In this document: one piece after another, positions 36,032 to 44,737 of the stretch | Position numbering within the stretch: position 1 is the first letter of the stretch | Layout: each line of letters begins with the position of its first letter | Assembly (NCBI GenBank): GCA_964514655.1 | Contig: CAZEQY010000010.1 | Coordinates: 1-64,000, forward strand | Direction: 5' to 3' | DNA length: 64,000 nucleotides | Source: SZAS-7 sp964514655 | GTDB lineage: Bacteria > Chlamydiota > Chlamydiia > Chlamydiales > FEN-1388 | Made by a program: the position numbers and the translations under genes | The notes under the pieces: generated by a model | Databases searched by the model: none | The model's input: only the letters and a program-made list of their open reading frames with translations | What the model was told of the DNA's origin: nothing

Positions 36032-37549
36032 ATGGTAAATGAGCTTTATAATTATTTTACATCTCCACAAATAGATCCTAATAAATGGGTTAATGTAGAT
36101 TTAAAACTTGTGCCAAAGCCGTGGGCTTTAAGCCGGTTGATTTGGCATAATAAGCGAACTGATCGTCTCTCAGTTATAGAAGTATTAAAAGAGGCCTCAA
36201 GTGTACACAAGCAGGCAGAATTTGTAATAAAAGTGCTTGAAATACGCAGCGATCCAAAGCGCGATCCTGGCTTAAGAACATTAAACAAGTTAAACCTAGC
36301 CTTTCAGCTTGTTCGCCATGCCGATCAGAAAGATGAGCGCCTGAAGGGCCTTATGGCAGCGCTAAAAGAGCAACAAGCTCTATACTTTGCAACGTCTGTA
36401 GACTATGCAAAGCTTGCTACAATTCTGCAGGAGCTTCACGCTATACCTTCAGCTTCATGGTCTAGCATGGATAGGAATGTAATGGGACTAATTCTTGCCC
36501 ATACTCGCCTTGAGGATCTTGACAGCATAAGTAAGACATGTAAAAGCTGGAATAGGGCTGCGCATGCACGTTTTGATAAAGCTGTTAAGGACCCCCATAC
36601 AGGCCCTTATCTTGCTAGCGTGCCTCCAGCGTTATCATTTGTCAGACAGAATAGACGGGCAATCGCCAGAAGGGCAATGAGTAAGCAGCCGTCTGTTAAG
36701 AAGGTTATGGACCTATCGGTTACTGGTACCTGGCCCATGGAAGCTAAGAAATTTATCTCTAATGGTAGCTACTGTGTTGTTCAGAGCAACCCAAAGTCCT
36801 ATATTTTTACCTTGGATGGCAAGTGTAGAGTATTTGAAAATTGGTATGGAAATACGAATAACCTGATTCTTGAAAAAGATAGGCTCTATGCTGTATACAA
36901 TGAGCATGCCTATATCTTAGAAATTGATACAAAAACAAATAGCTCAACTCGCATCCACCAACAGAATGGCCTGAACATAGTTATTAGCCATTGTTATGCT
37001 AATAGATTCTATGCGCTACTTGATGATATGCGTCTTCTTGAGATTGACCTTGCAACAAAAGTATCTTCAATTTCAGAGCCATTACCTCTTGGAGATGTGA
37101 ATCCTCAATTTGTCCAAGATAGGCTCATCTATCGCCAAGACCCTAATCACCTAGTTGCTTGTGCCTTGACTAACCCTACGTCTCGTGTGGTGTTTGACGT
37201 AGCAAATACTTTAGAGCAGTATGTTGCAGCAAATGGTGTACTATTTGTCCGTTCGCAGATTCCTGGAACACCAATTCAAGCCTACTCTTTACAAACAGGA
37301 GCGCTTTTGAGGCAGTATGAGTGTGGAGATCTTATCCATTCACAAATAGTTATCGATAAGGGAATGCTTTTTGTAACCAAAGGATATTCGAAGTTAGAAA
37401 GCTACGATTTGCTAACAGGTACGCTCGTGCAAAGGATCGAGCGTTCATACCCCTCACGCTTTATGCCCTTTGGAAATGTCATCTACTTTTGTGATTATGA
37501 CCAATTTGGCTGGGGCCCAAGTTGCCTTAACCAAATCACATTTACTTAA
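36032..37549 (+). CDS. F-box-like protein with C-terminal beta-propeller
   Basis: 505 residues from the ATG at 36032 (AGG site upstream; an in-frame GTG at 36008 is less likely). Residues about 143-182 fit an F-box: a hydrophobic L-x-x-I/L-x-x-x-x-x-x-x-DL spacing ending in ISKTCKSWNRAA, the usual C-K-x-W helix. From about 230 to the end are repeated beta-blades with Y-x-L-x-T/L-x-G-x-L turns (SLQTGALLRQYE, DLLTGTLVQRIE), like a PQQ/WD-type propeller. This is the domain plan of eukaryotic substrate receptors of SCF ubiquitin ligases. In an intracellular bacterium it suggests an effector that recruits host Skp1; no secretion signal can be shown. Confidence 0.7.
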   Translation: MVNELYNYFTSPQIDPNKWVNVDLKLVPKPWALSRLIWHNKRTDRLSVIEVLKEASSVHKQAEFVIKVLEIRSDPKRDPGLRTLNKLNLAFQLVRHADQKDERLKGLMAALKEQQALYFATSVDYAKLATILQELHAIPSASWSSMDRNVMGLILAHTRLEDLDSISKTCKSWNRAAHARFDKAVKDPHTGPYLASVPPALSFVRQNRRAIARRAMSKQPSVKKVMDLSVTGTWPMEAKKFISNGSYCVVQSNPKSYIFTLDGKCRVFENWYGNTNNLILEKDRLYAVYNEHAYILEIDTKTNSSTRIHQQNGLNIVISHCYANRFYALLDDMRLLEIDLATKVSSISEPLPLGDVNPQFVQDRLIYRQDPNHLVACALTNPTSRVVFDVANTLEQYVAANGVLFVRSQIPGTPIQAYSLQTGALLRQYECGDLIHSQIVIDKGMLFVTKGYSKLESYDLLTGTLVQRIERSYPSRFMPFGNVIYFCDYDQFGWGPSCLNQITFT

Positions 37550-37797
37550 GCGGATTTTTGTATGTCATAATGCTCGCTGTATTGATCGAGGAGCATTCTG
37601 ATCATTTTTTGATACTGAGTGTGATGACGTTTTGCCTGTTTCTTGAAAAAATCAATACTGGATTTTGTAAGGGAAAGGGTGATTTTTACTGTTTCGTCTT
37701 TTAAAACAAGTTTCTCTGGAGGGGGTAAAAAATCTTTGACAATTTTTATTTCTCCTAGTTGTTGATCTATGTATTTATTTTTTTTGGTTTTCTTCAT
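37546..37797 (-). CDS. brnA: BrnA-type antitoxin
   Basis: 83 residues. Basic N-terminus and a C-terminal ribbon-helix-helix-like part (VKITLSLTKSSIDFFKKQAKR, then QKMIRMLLDQY). It overlaps the toxin gene by 23 bases and the convergent F-box gene by 4. It should bind BrnT and repress the operon. Confidence 0.82.
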   Translation of the reverse strand: MKKTKKNKYIDQQLGEIKIVKDFLPPPEKLVLKDETVKITLSLTKSSIDFFKKQAKRHHTQYQKMIRMLLDQYSEHYDIQKSA

Positions 37798-38059
37798 ACG
37801 TTTTTTTCCCTTGACGCCAGTATCCGGCGCCTATTATGCGAATTTTATGATCGCGATATGTAAATCGCACAGTTATTACTTTGCCCTTAACCATTCCAAA
37901 GCAGTAGTATCGTTTTTCGCTATGGCTATGTGTCGTATCTTCTGCAATGACACGGTTTTTATCAAGAAAGGCGTATTGTGCCTCACTGAAAGTAACTCCG
38001 TGCTTTTCTATATTTGAGTTTTCTTTTGTGGGGTTCCATTCAAATGTTGCATCACTCAT
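37775..38059 (-). CDS. brnT: BrnT-type ribonuclease toxin (DUF497)
   Basis: 94 residues with the DUF497 pattern: FEWNPTKENSNIEKHGVTF, an HS-x-x-E-R-like HSHSEKRY, and the C-terminal TYRDHKIRIIGAG and Y-E end. BrnT is an RelE-fold RNase that stops growth under stress. The toxin gene comes first, as usual for brnTA. Confidence 0.92.
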   Translation of the reverse strand: MSDATFEWNPTKENSNIEKHGVTFSEAQYAFLDKNRVIAEDTTHSHSEKRYYCFGMVKGKVITVRFTYRDHKIRIIGAGYWRQGKKTYEENQKK

Positions 38060-38090
38060 ACCCCCATCCTAAAGCGTAAACCATATTTTT

Positions 38091-38119
38091 GTCCATATAT
38101 TTTGCCATATAATATGAAC
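38091..38119 (-). promoter_or_regulatory. Operator-like inverted repeat upstream of brnTA
   Basis: GTCCATAT (38091-38098) and ATATGAAC (38112-38119) form an inverted repeat with one mismatch and a 13-base centre, about 30 bases upstream of brnT. BrnA autoregulation makes this a plausible binding site. The region is AT-rich and contains promoter-like TATATG words. Confidence 0.45.
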
Positions 38120-38177
38120 AAAAGATGAGCGGTAGGTGCCTAAAGGTGCACCTTATGAAACTATTATGGCGAGGAGC

Positions 38178-38318
38178 CTAGCCGATTGCGCCGAAGAGGC
38201 CTACGATGCCGATAATGATTAAGTAAATGGCAACGATAAAATTTAATAGTTGCGGGAAGAATAGGATTAAAATCCCTGATATAAGAGCAACGATTGGAGA
38301 AATTGCTGGATGACCCAT
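38178..38318 (-). CDS. DUF3096-like small membrane protein
   Basis: 46 residues from the ATG at 38318, which has an AAAGGTG site; a longer frame exists but lacks one. The sequence SPIVALISGILILFFPQ, then LNFIVAIYLIIIGIVGLFG, fits the DUF3096 pattern of two hydrophobic helices. Function of this family is unknown. Confidence 0.8.
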   Translation of the reverse strand: MGHPAISPIVALISGILILFFPQLLNFIVAIYLIIIGIVGLFGAIG

Positions 38319-38394
38319 GAAGCACCTTTTGGTTTTGGTTATTTTTGTGCTTATATGGGTAGGGGTATTATGGCGCAAGTATATTGCAAAAGAA

Positions 38395-38424
38395 TTAACC
38401 GCGAAGGGCGATCTTCGCGGTTAA
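38395..38424. terminator. Terminator after glyS
   Basis: Perfect 12-bp stem TTAACCGCGAAG / CTTCGCGGTTAA with a 6-base loop, 9 bases beyond the glyS stop (minus strand). The tract after the stem on the minus strand is only partly T-rich. Confidence 0.75.
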
Positions 38425-38432
38425 AAAATTGG

Positions 38433-39899
38433 TTACTTGTCGAACTGTTCTCTAAAGTAGTTGAGTAGTTGGTCTTTGTGGATCCTTGTTTGTTTCATGG
38501 AGTCGCGCTCGCGTACGGTGACGGTGCCATCTTCGTGAGTTTGGCCGTCGACGGTTACGCAGAAAGGGGTTCCCGCTTCATCTTGTCTTCTATAGCGTCT
38601 GCCGACTGCACTTTTTTCGTCATAAAAGCATGCAAAGTGTCTTTGAAGGTCTTTGTGGATGGCATAAGCAGTTTCTGGCATGCCATCTTTTTTGACGAGA
38701 GGAAATACGGCGACTTTAATTGGGGCAAGCGAGTGGTGAAAGCGCATGACGCTTCTGATTTCGCCGCCTACATCTTCTTCGTCGTAGGCATCAACTAAAA
38801 AGGCTAAGGTGCTGCGGTCAATACCGGCACTTGGCTCAATTACGTAAGGGATATAGCGCGCTTTTTTCTCTTCATCAAAGTAAGAAAGCGGGCCTGACTG
38901 GTAGTCTTCAGCTTCTTGAGCAAGCTGTACCTTTAGGGTGTTTTTGCCAGACTCATTCCATGGCGTTACTGTTCTCATGCCGCGTTGATGCTGGCGAAGG
39001 TCATAGTCGCTTCTACTTGCAATGCCTTCAAGCTCTTGCCAGTCGCCTGTTCCAAACGGAAAGCGGTATTCTACGTCCACGCAGCCTTTTGCATAGTGGG
39101 CAAGCTCATCTTTTTCGTGCTCGCGAAGGCGGATATTTTCTTTTTTGATGCCAAGGTTAAGGTACCAGTTATAGCGTTCTTTTTTCCAGTGTTCCCACCA
39201 CTCATCGTCTGTGCCGGGTTCGCAGAAAAATTCAACTTCAGCCTGCTCAAACTCGCGCGTGCGGAAGATAAAGGCTTTTGTGGTCACTTCGTTACGAAAG
39301 CTTTTGCCAATCTGGGCTATACCAAAGGGAATCTTCACGCGGCTTGTCTGGCAGACGTTGATAAAGTTTACAAATATACCCTGCGCCGTTTCAGGTCTTA
39401 GCCAGAGAGTCATAGCATCGTCGACATTTGCGCCCATCTGCGTCTCGAACATAAGCTTAAACTCCATGGGCTCTGAAAACTGGCCCTTGGTGCCACATGA
39501 AGGGCATACCTTTTTGGCAAGCTTTTGAGCATCTTTCATGGATGTATCTAGCGGCACATGTTCTGTGTGCTCTTCTGGATGGTCTGGTAGGTGATCCACG
39601 CGGCTTCTTGTATTGCATTTTTTGCAGACAGTTACAAGGTCGGCAAATTTATCAGCATGGCCAGAAGCCTTCCACGCAAGTGGGTGCATGAGGATGGAGG
39701 CATCAAGGCCTACAACATCATCGCGCATCTGCACAACGGCTTTCCACCAGGCTTGGCGCACATTGCGCTTGAGCTCTGCGCCGAGCGGACCATAGTCATA
39801 GCAGCTTGCAAGGCCTCCGTAAATTTCACTCGACTGAAATATAAAGCCTCTACGTTTACATAGTGATACGATTTCTTCAAGCTTGGTAATTTTTGCCAT
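38433..39899 (-). CDS. glyS: Glycyl-tRNA synthetase, single-chain dimeric type
   Basis: 488 residues, class II aminoacyl-tRNA synthetase of the homodimeric (Thermus/eukaryote-like) form. Motifs: N-terminal RRGFIFQSSEIYGG, motif 2 region FRNEVTTKAFIFRTREFEQAE, motif 3 region IEPSAGIDRSTLAFL, and a C-terminal anticodon-binding domain (APIKVAVFPLVKK). A zinc-ribbon-like insertion has CKKC and CPSC pairs. It differs from the fused alpha-beta GlyQS of C. trachomatis. An AGGA site precedes the ATG. Confidence 0.95.
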   Translation of the reverse strand: MAKITKLEEIVSLCKRRGFIFQSSEIYGGLASCYDYGPLGAELKRNVRQAWWKAVVQMRDDVVGLDASILMHPLAWKASGHADKFADLVTVCKKCNTRSRVDHLPDHPEEHTEHVPLDTSMKDAQKLAKKVCPSCGTKGQFSEPMEFKLMFETQMGANVDDAMTLWLRPETAQGIFVNFINVCQTSRVKIPFGIAQIGKSFRNEVTTKAFIFRTREFEQAEVEFFCEPGTDDEWWEHWKKERYNWYLNLGIKKENIRLREHEKDELAHYAKGCVDVEYRFPFGTGDWQELEGIASRSDYDLRQHQRGMRTVTPWNESGKNTLKVQLAQEAEDYQSGPLSYFDEEKKARYIPYVIEPSAGIDRSTLAFLVDAYDEEDVGGEIRSVMRFHHSLAPIKVAVFPLVKKDGMPETAYAIHKDLQRHFACFYDEKSAVGRRYRRQDEAGTPFCVTVDGQTHEDGTVTVRERDSMKQTRIHKDQLLNYFREQFDK

Positions 39900-40017
39900 T
39901 GGCCCGTCCTGTGGATTAAAAAAAGAAACACATTATCCCTCCAATCCCTAAATTTTGCAAAGGTAAATCGACATGAAAAGCTAAACTTGATATTACGGAG
40001 AAAAGATGAGGCTCTAG

Positions 40018-40785
40018 TTGCAACCTGAAATTAGTATTATTATTCCTATATACCATGCAAGTCAGCTTGTAGCAGATACATGTGAGAGTCTGCTTGCCCA
40101 GGAGGGCTGCTCGTGGGAAGCGATATTTATTGATGCCGGAGAGGAGCTTACTGCTAGCTCTATCATCAAAAGCTATCAGGATAAGCGCATGCGCGTGCAG
40201 GCGCTAACTCAGGCATCACTTTATGCCCTTATGAATAGAGGTCTACTCATGGCTCAAGGGCAGTATGTGAGCCTGCTTTTGGAGGGCTGTACCTATATTT
40301 CAAAACATTCATTGTCAGAAGCGCTTCATAAGATTCATAGAGAACAAGATCCTGATCTTTTCTATACAGCAAGCTACGTAGGCGATGAAGTGGGTAAAAG
40401 CCATCTTTACTATATTTCAGACTGGGCTCAAGCTCTACAAAGTGGCTGCCAGCCGGCACTATTACAGTCTTGCTTTTTTAAGACGGCACTATTTAAAAGG
40501 GCTGGCTATTTTTATCAGGATCTAGAGCGAAGAGGGGCACTAGAGTTTTTTTGCCGCATACATGAGCTAGGGGATTGTCGCGTGGCGTCTCAGATGCGGG
40601 TGTATGTAGAGATGAATCGATTTCCAAAAGAGCTTTTGGGCTCTTGGCTTATTTTTAAAGAGACAGTGAGCATCATCTATGCATACTTTGGTCTTAGTGC
40701 TGCTATCAGGTGGCTCTTTTCTAGTAGGCTTAAAGGGCTATTTAGGCCAATTTATCCATTACAGTATATTTTTGGGGAAAAATAA
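40018..40785 (+). CDS. GT2-like glycosyltransferase, catalytic motifs eroded
   Basis: 255 residues starting with TTG (GAGG site 7-8 bases upstream; the only nearby ATG runs into a stop). The N-terminus EISIIIPIYHAS and the overall layout match GT-A family 2 enzymes. The expected DDGS nucleotide-binding motif reads IDAGEE (38-43) and the DxD metal motif reads LLLEG (86-90), so activity is doubtful. The C-terminus is basic and hydrophobic, perhaps membrane-associated. Could be a pseudoenzyme or use other residues. Confidence 0.7.
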   Translation: MQPEISIIIPIYHASQLVADTCESLLAQEGCSWEAIFIDAGEELTASSIIKSYQDKRMRVQALTQASLYALMNRGLLMAQGQYVSLLLEGCTYISKHSLSEALHKIHREQDPDLFYTASYVGDEVGKSHLYYISDWAQALQSGCQPALLQSCFFKTALFKRAGYFYQDLERRGALEFFCRIHELGDCRVASQMRVYVEMNRFPKELLGSWLIFKETVSIIYAYFGLSAAIRWLFSSRLKGLFRPIYPLQYIFGEK

Positions 40786-40818
40786 AACTGCCACTAAGGA
40801 TAACCCTTGTGGCAGTTT
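40785..40818. terminator. Bidirectional terminator
   Basis: Stem AAACTGCCAC..AAGG paired with CCTTGTGGCAGTTT around a 5-base loop, lying between convergent genes. The A and T ends suit termination in both directions. Confidence 0.75.
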
Positions 40819-40841
40819 GTATCTATCGATCAAGCTATAGC

Positions 40842-41261
40842 TTATACAACGAGTGGTTGTTGCTGTTGTTGCTTTTCAGCGTCAGTTTCTGACTTTTTCT
40901 GTTCAGTTTTGTCTGCAGGAGCTGATTCTGCTTTGCTTGGGGAAGTGCCGCCAACGAGGAGGATCTTTGTTTGCATTTGATCATCGCTTGCTTTGCCATC
41001 TGGGTTAGCTTGCTTTGTTTGATCAGCAGGTTGACCTGGTGTTGCAGCTTGTGTGTCGATCAAGAGGATTTGTGGCTCTTGTTGTTTTTTTGCATTTTGC
41101 TGCTGTTGGTTTTGATCTGGATCTTGATTCATATCGCCAGCATCAGCTGATTGACGCTTTGCATCTTTTGAATCTTTTGACATTTGGTTTGGTGTTGATC
41201 CGGCAAATACTGGTGCTACAAACGCACATGTGATTCCGGAAATGAGAAGCAGGTGCTTCAT
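40842..41261 (-). CDS. Secreted low-complexity Gln-rich protein
   Basis: 139 residues with a signal peptide (about 1-20, cleavage after VFA). The mature protein is hydrophilic, rich in Gln, Asp, Lys and Ser, with Q runs and two similar short strands (PQILLIDTQ and TKILLVGGT). Likely disordered. GGAGG site before the ATG. Function unknown. Confidence 0.7.
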   Translation of the reverse strand: MKHLLLISGITCAFVAPVFAGSTPNQMSKDSKDAKRQSADAGDMNQDPDQNQQQQNAKKQQEPQILLIDTQAATPGQPADQTKQANPDGKASDDQMQTKILLVGGTSPSKAESAPADKTEQKKSETDAEKQQQQQPLVV

Positions 41262-41392
41262 AAGGGGCCTCCTTTTACGGTTAAGTATGGCAATTTTGAT
41301 ACTCTATTCCGCCATTTTTTTTCAATAAAATTAGTATTTTCCAATAAATAATTGTCTTTTGTGCTATACTTGGCGGTTAAACCAAGGGCATT

Positions 41393-42451
41393 ATGAAACA
41401 GAAGGTATTAGGCTTAGGGCTTAGCGAGCTAAGAGAGTGGTTTGTAGCGCGGGGAAAGAAGCATTTTATTGCAAACCAGGTGCACGATTGGATCTTTAAA
41501 AAGGGTGAGACAAGCTTTGATAAGATGACAAACATCAGTCTTGATGCCCGCACTCTTATGGCTCAAGAGCTAGATGTAGGCACTCTTGAACTTGTGCGTG
41601 TGCAGGAGTCTGACGACAATGAAACCATCAAATTTTTGTGGAAGTTAGAGGATGCTAAGCTTGTAGAATCTGTTCTTATTATGTCCGGAGATAGGCGCAC
41701 TGTTTGCGTCTCTTCCCAGGTGGGCTGTCCGGCACGTTGTGCCTTTTGTGCTTCAGGAAAGCAGGGCCTTATTCGCAACCTAGAACCGCACGAGATTTTT
41801 GCTCAGGTCTACCAGATAGACCTTTGGCTTAAAAAACGGTCTGAAGCCGTAAGCCATGTGGTCTACATGGGTATGGGAGAGCCATTTCGTAACTATGAGG
41901 CAGTGCTTGCATCAATTCGCATGCTTATACACCCTGATCTTTTTGGCCTCTCACAAAGGCGTATAACGGTCTCTACCGTAGGCGTTGTAGAGGGGATTCG
42001 GCGCTTTACTGCTGAAGGCCTCAAGGTTAACCTTGTGCTTTCTCTACATGCTCCTAACCAGCATATCCGCCAAAAGGTGATTCCATACGCTCGCCAATAT
42101 GCCCTTGGTGATATTCTAGAGGCTATGTCAGAGTTTAGTCAAGTGTCAGGACGCGATGTGACCTTTGAATACACGCTTATTAAAGGTATCAACGATGGCG
42201 TTGAGCACGCACAAGAACTTGCTCTTCTTTTAAAGGGTAAACAGTGTACAGTAAACTTAATACCGTATAATCCCGTTACCGGCCTTAGGCTAGAAAAGCC
42301 CACAGCAGCAAGTGTGGCCGATTTTCGTGCGGTACTAGACAAGGCAAAAGTAATAAACACCTGCCGCTACACAAAAGGTGACGACATAGCAGCAGCCTGC
42401 GGCCAACTTGCCATGCAAGAACTACCGACACTTACAGTTATAAATGAGTAA
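41393..42451 (+). CDS. rlmN: 23S rRNA/tRNA (adenine C2) methyltransferase RlmN
   Basis: 352 residues, radical SAM enzyme. The 4Fe-4S cysteines are Cys112, Cys116 and Cys119 in GCPARCAFC. The motif MGMGEP and the C-terminal cysteine in AACGQL, used for the methylated enzyme intermediate, are present. It methylates A2503 of 23S rRNA and A37 of some tRNAs. It overlaps uvrC by 8 bases. Confidence 0.97.
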   Translation: MKQKVLGLGLSELREWFVARGKKHFIANQVHDWIFKKGETSFDKMTNISLDARTLMAQELDVGTLELVRVQESDDNETIKFLWKLEDAKLVESVLIMSGDRRTVCVSSQVGCPARCAFCASGKQGLIRNLEPHEIFAQVYQIDLWLKKRSEAVSHVVYMGMGEPFRNYEAVLASIRMLIHPDLFGLSQRRITVSTVGVVEGIRRFTAEGLKVNLVLSLHAPNQHIRQKVIPYARQYALGDILEAMSEFSQVSGRDVTFEYTLIKGINDGVEHAQELALLLKGKQCTVNLIPYNPVTGLRLEKPTAASVADFRAVLDKAKVINTCRYTKGDDIAAACGQLAMQELPTLTVINE

Positions 42452-44270
42452 ATTTGATCCTACAAGATTAGAAGATTATCCTGATTCGCCCGGTGTTTAT
42501 ATTATGAAGGGTGCAAAGGGTGAGGTTCTCTATGTGGGTAAAGCAAAGAACATCAAAGCGCGCCTCAGGACCTACTATAGCGCTCAAGACGATCGCGTGC
42601 AAGTGCCCTATCTTTTGGCGAGTGTGCACGATATTGAGACTATTGTTGTGCTGTCTGAAAAAGAGGCGCTTCTTTTAGAAAACACACTTATAAAGCGCTA
42701 CCAGCCAAAGTATAATGTACTGCTCAAAGATGATAAGGGCTATATTAGCCTTAAAGTAACCACAAAGCATCCATGGCCAATGATTCAGCTTGTGCGCTTT
42801 AAGGGCATGGCACCAAAGGATGCTACTTACTTTGGCCCCTATACAAGCGCATCTAGCTGCAGGCAGATGTATGATCTTATCGGCAAGATCTTTCCTTTGA
42901 GGCAATGTTCTGATGAGGAGTTTAGCCGCCGCAAGCGCCCCTGTATTCTCTACCAGATTAAGCGATGCTGTGCACCCTGTGTTGGCTATGTTACAAAAGA
43001 GGCCTATCAGGGCTATGTAGATAGTGCCATACGCCTTATCAAGGGGCAAAATGATGAAGTCCTCAAGCAGCTAGAAGAGGAGATGCATAAGGCATCTGAG
43101 GAATTAGAATTTGAAAAAGCGCAAGCATTACTAGAAAAAATTGAACTATTACAAGAGATTGTGGAAGGCCAGCGTGTAGATAGTGTCACGCGCGAGGATT
43201 TAGATGTTTGGGGAGTGTTTAGAGAGGGGGCTTTTGTCGTTATCACCAAGCTTTCATGGCGCTCTGGCAAGCTTGTGGGTTCGCACCATTTTGACTTTGA
43301 TAATGCCTTTCAGCCTACAGATGAGCTTTTGGAGTCTGTGCTTGTGCAGCACTATATGGGAGAAAAAAGCCCTATTTCGCATGTTTATCTGTCCGATGAG
43401 GTGCCGGATAAGGAAGTCCTTCAAGAAGTGCTAAATATGCATGTATATGTGCCTAAGCGAGGAGATAAGCGCCAGCTTGCACTTATGGCAACAGCAAATG
43501 CTCAAGCTGCCTTTAAGCAGCGAAAAGACGCTCGCACAATACGAGAAAAGGCACTTCTTGAAATGCAGGAAAAACTTCTATTATCTCGCTATCCCAAGCG
43601 AATTGAGTGTTTTGATAATTCCCACTTTGCAGGTACTGAGCGCGTATCATCATGCGTGGTATTTATAGATGGCGAGCGTTTTAAAGCCGGCTTTAGAAAG
43701 TATAAAATACGCACTGTCGAAACCGGCGATGACCTCAAGATGATGCAAGAAGTGCTTTACAGGCGCTATAGCAAGGCAAAAGAGGATGATTCATTACCTG
43801 ATTTACTTATCATCGATGGGGGAAAGACCCATCTTAAAGCGGCACAAAAGGTGCTAAAAGAGCTTGAGATAGTATCTTGTGATATTATATCGATTGCAAA
43901 AGAGCACGGGCGCCACGACAAAGGAGTAACGCAGGAAAAGGTCTTTACACCGGCATCTGAAGAGCCAATACTCTTAGAGCCACATTCGTCACTTCTTTTT
44001 TTATTGCAGACAATACGAGATGAAGCTCACCGTTTTGTTCTTGCCTTTCAGGTGCTTCGCCGCAAGAAGGCGAGTATTAAAAGTGAATTAGACTATATTC
44101 CCGGAATCGGGCCTATGAAGAAGAAAAAACTCATTCAGGCCTTTGGAAGTGTAAAAGCTTTGCGTATAGCGTCCTTAGAGGAGATCGGGGCCGTAAAAGG
44201 CATCACTCATAAAGACGCGATCAGTATTAGAAAATATCTGAATAGTCACCAGGATGACCCTTCTCTTTAA
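42444..44270 (+). CDS. uvrC: Excinuclease ABC subunit C
   Basis: 608 residues. GIY-YIG nuclease domain (GVYIMKG...LYVGKAK), UvrB-binding UVR motif (about 205-240), RNase H-like C-terminal nuclease (RIECFDNSHFAG and LLIIDGGKTHL) and two helix-hairpin-helix motifs at the end (IPGIGPMKKKKLI). Makes both incisions in nucleotide excision repair. Its last 44 bases overlap the convergent Asp23-like gene. Confidence 0.97.
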   Translation: MSKFDPTRLEDYPDSPGVYIMKGAKGEVLYVGKAKNIKARLRTYYSAQDDRVQVPYLLASVHDIETIVVLSEKEALLLENTLIKRYQPKYNVLLKDDKGYISLKVTTKHPWPMIQLVRFKGMAPKDATYFGPYTSASSCRQMYDLIGKIFPLRQCSDEEFSRRKRPCILYQIKRCCAPCVGYVTKEAYQGYVDSAIRLIKGQNDEVLKQLEEEMHKASEELEFEKAQALLEKIELLQEIVEGQRVDSVTREDLDVWGVFREGAFVVITKLSWRSGKLVGSHHFDFDNAFQPTDELLESVLVQHYMGEKSPISHVYLSDEVPDKEVLQEVLNMHVYVPKRGDKRQLALMATANAQAAFKQRKDARTIREKALLEMQEKLLLSRYPKRIECFDNSHFAGTERVSSCVVFIDGERFKAGFRKYKIRTVETGDDLKMMQEVLYRRYSKAKEDDSLPDLLIIDGGKTHLKAAQKVLKELEIVSCDIISIAKEHGRHDKGVTQEKVFTPASEEPILLEPHSSLLFLLQTIRDEAHRFVLAFQVLRRKKASIKSELDYIPGIGPMKKKKLIQAFGSVKALRIASLEEIGAVKGITHKDAISIRKYLNSHQDDPSL

Positions 44271-44685
44271 GAGCGGGAGCCTTTTTGGCAGCATCAGGGG
44301 GGATGAGTTCTTTAAAGACCACGTGAACGTGGGAGACTCTAAGGCCCGTCATGCGTACAAGTTCTTGTACAACTTTTGTTTGAATTTCTTCGGCTTTTTC
44401 GGGGATAGAAATACCGTAGCCAATAGCAACCTCAACGCGAGCGCTGATGGAGCATGTTTTAGGGTCTTGTTCGGTGTGTATGCCCTTAACACCTTCAGAG
44501 CGGCCAAAGATGTGGTCGATGAAGTTGCCTTCGAGAAGAGCGATGCCAGGGATTTTTGCTAGAGTTTGCAAAATAATTCCTTGAAACACGCGGTTATCGA
44601 TATCGCGGATGTATTCTGTTTCGGGAAGTTCAAATTCCTTTGTATCAACCTTGAGGGGTTCTACCTTTACTTTTCTTTCTGTCAT
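44227..44685 (-). CDS. Asp23/Gls24 family protein
   Basis: 152 residues. The Asp23/Gls24 pattern is visible: VFQGIILQTLAKIPGIALLEG, then a strand with VEVAIGYGISIPEKAEEIQTK and VSHVHVVF. Family members are envelope-associated in Gram-positives; the chlamydial role is unknown. A perfect AGGAGGTG site precedes the ATG. Its 3' end overlaps uvrC in antisense. Confidence 0.85.
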   Translation of the reverse strand: MTERKVKVEPLKVDTKEFELPETEYIRDIDNRVFQGIILQTLAKIPGIALLEGNFIDHIFGRSEGVKGIHTEQDPKTCSISARVEVAIGYGISIPEKAEEIQTKVVQELVRMTGLRVSHVHVVFKELIPPDAAKKAPALKEKGHPGDYSDIF

Positions 44686-44737
44686 GACTGTAACACCTCC
44701 TTTATGCTAGTATTGATTATACTTTATTAGGATTATT

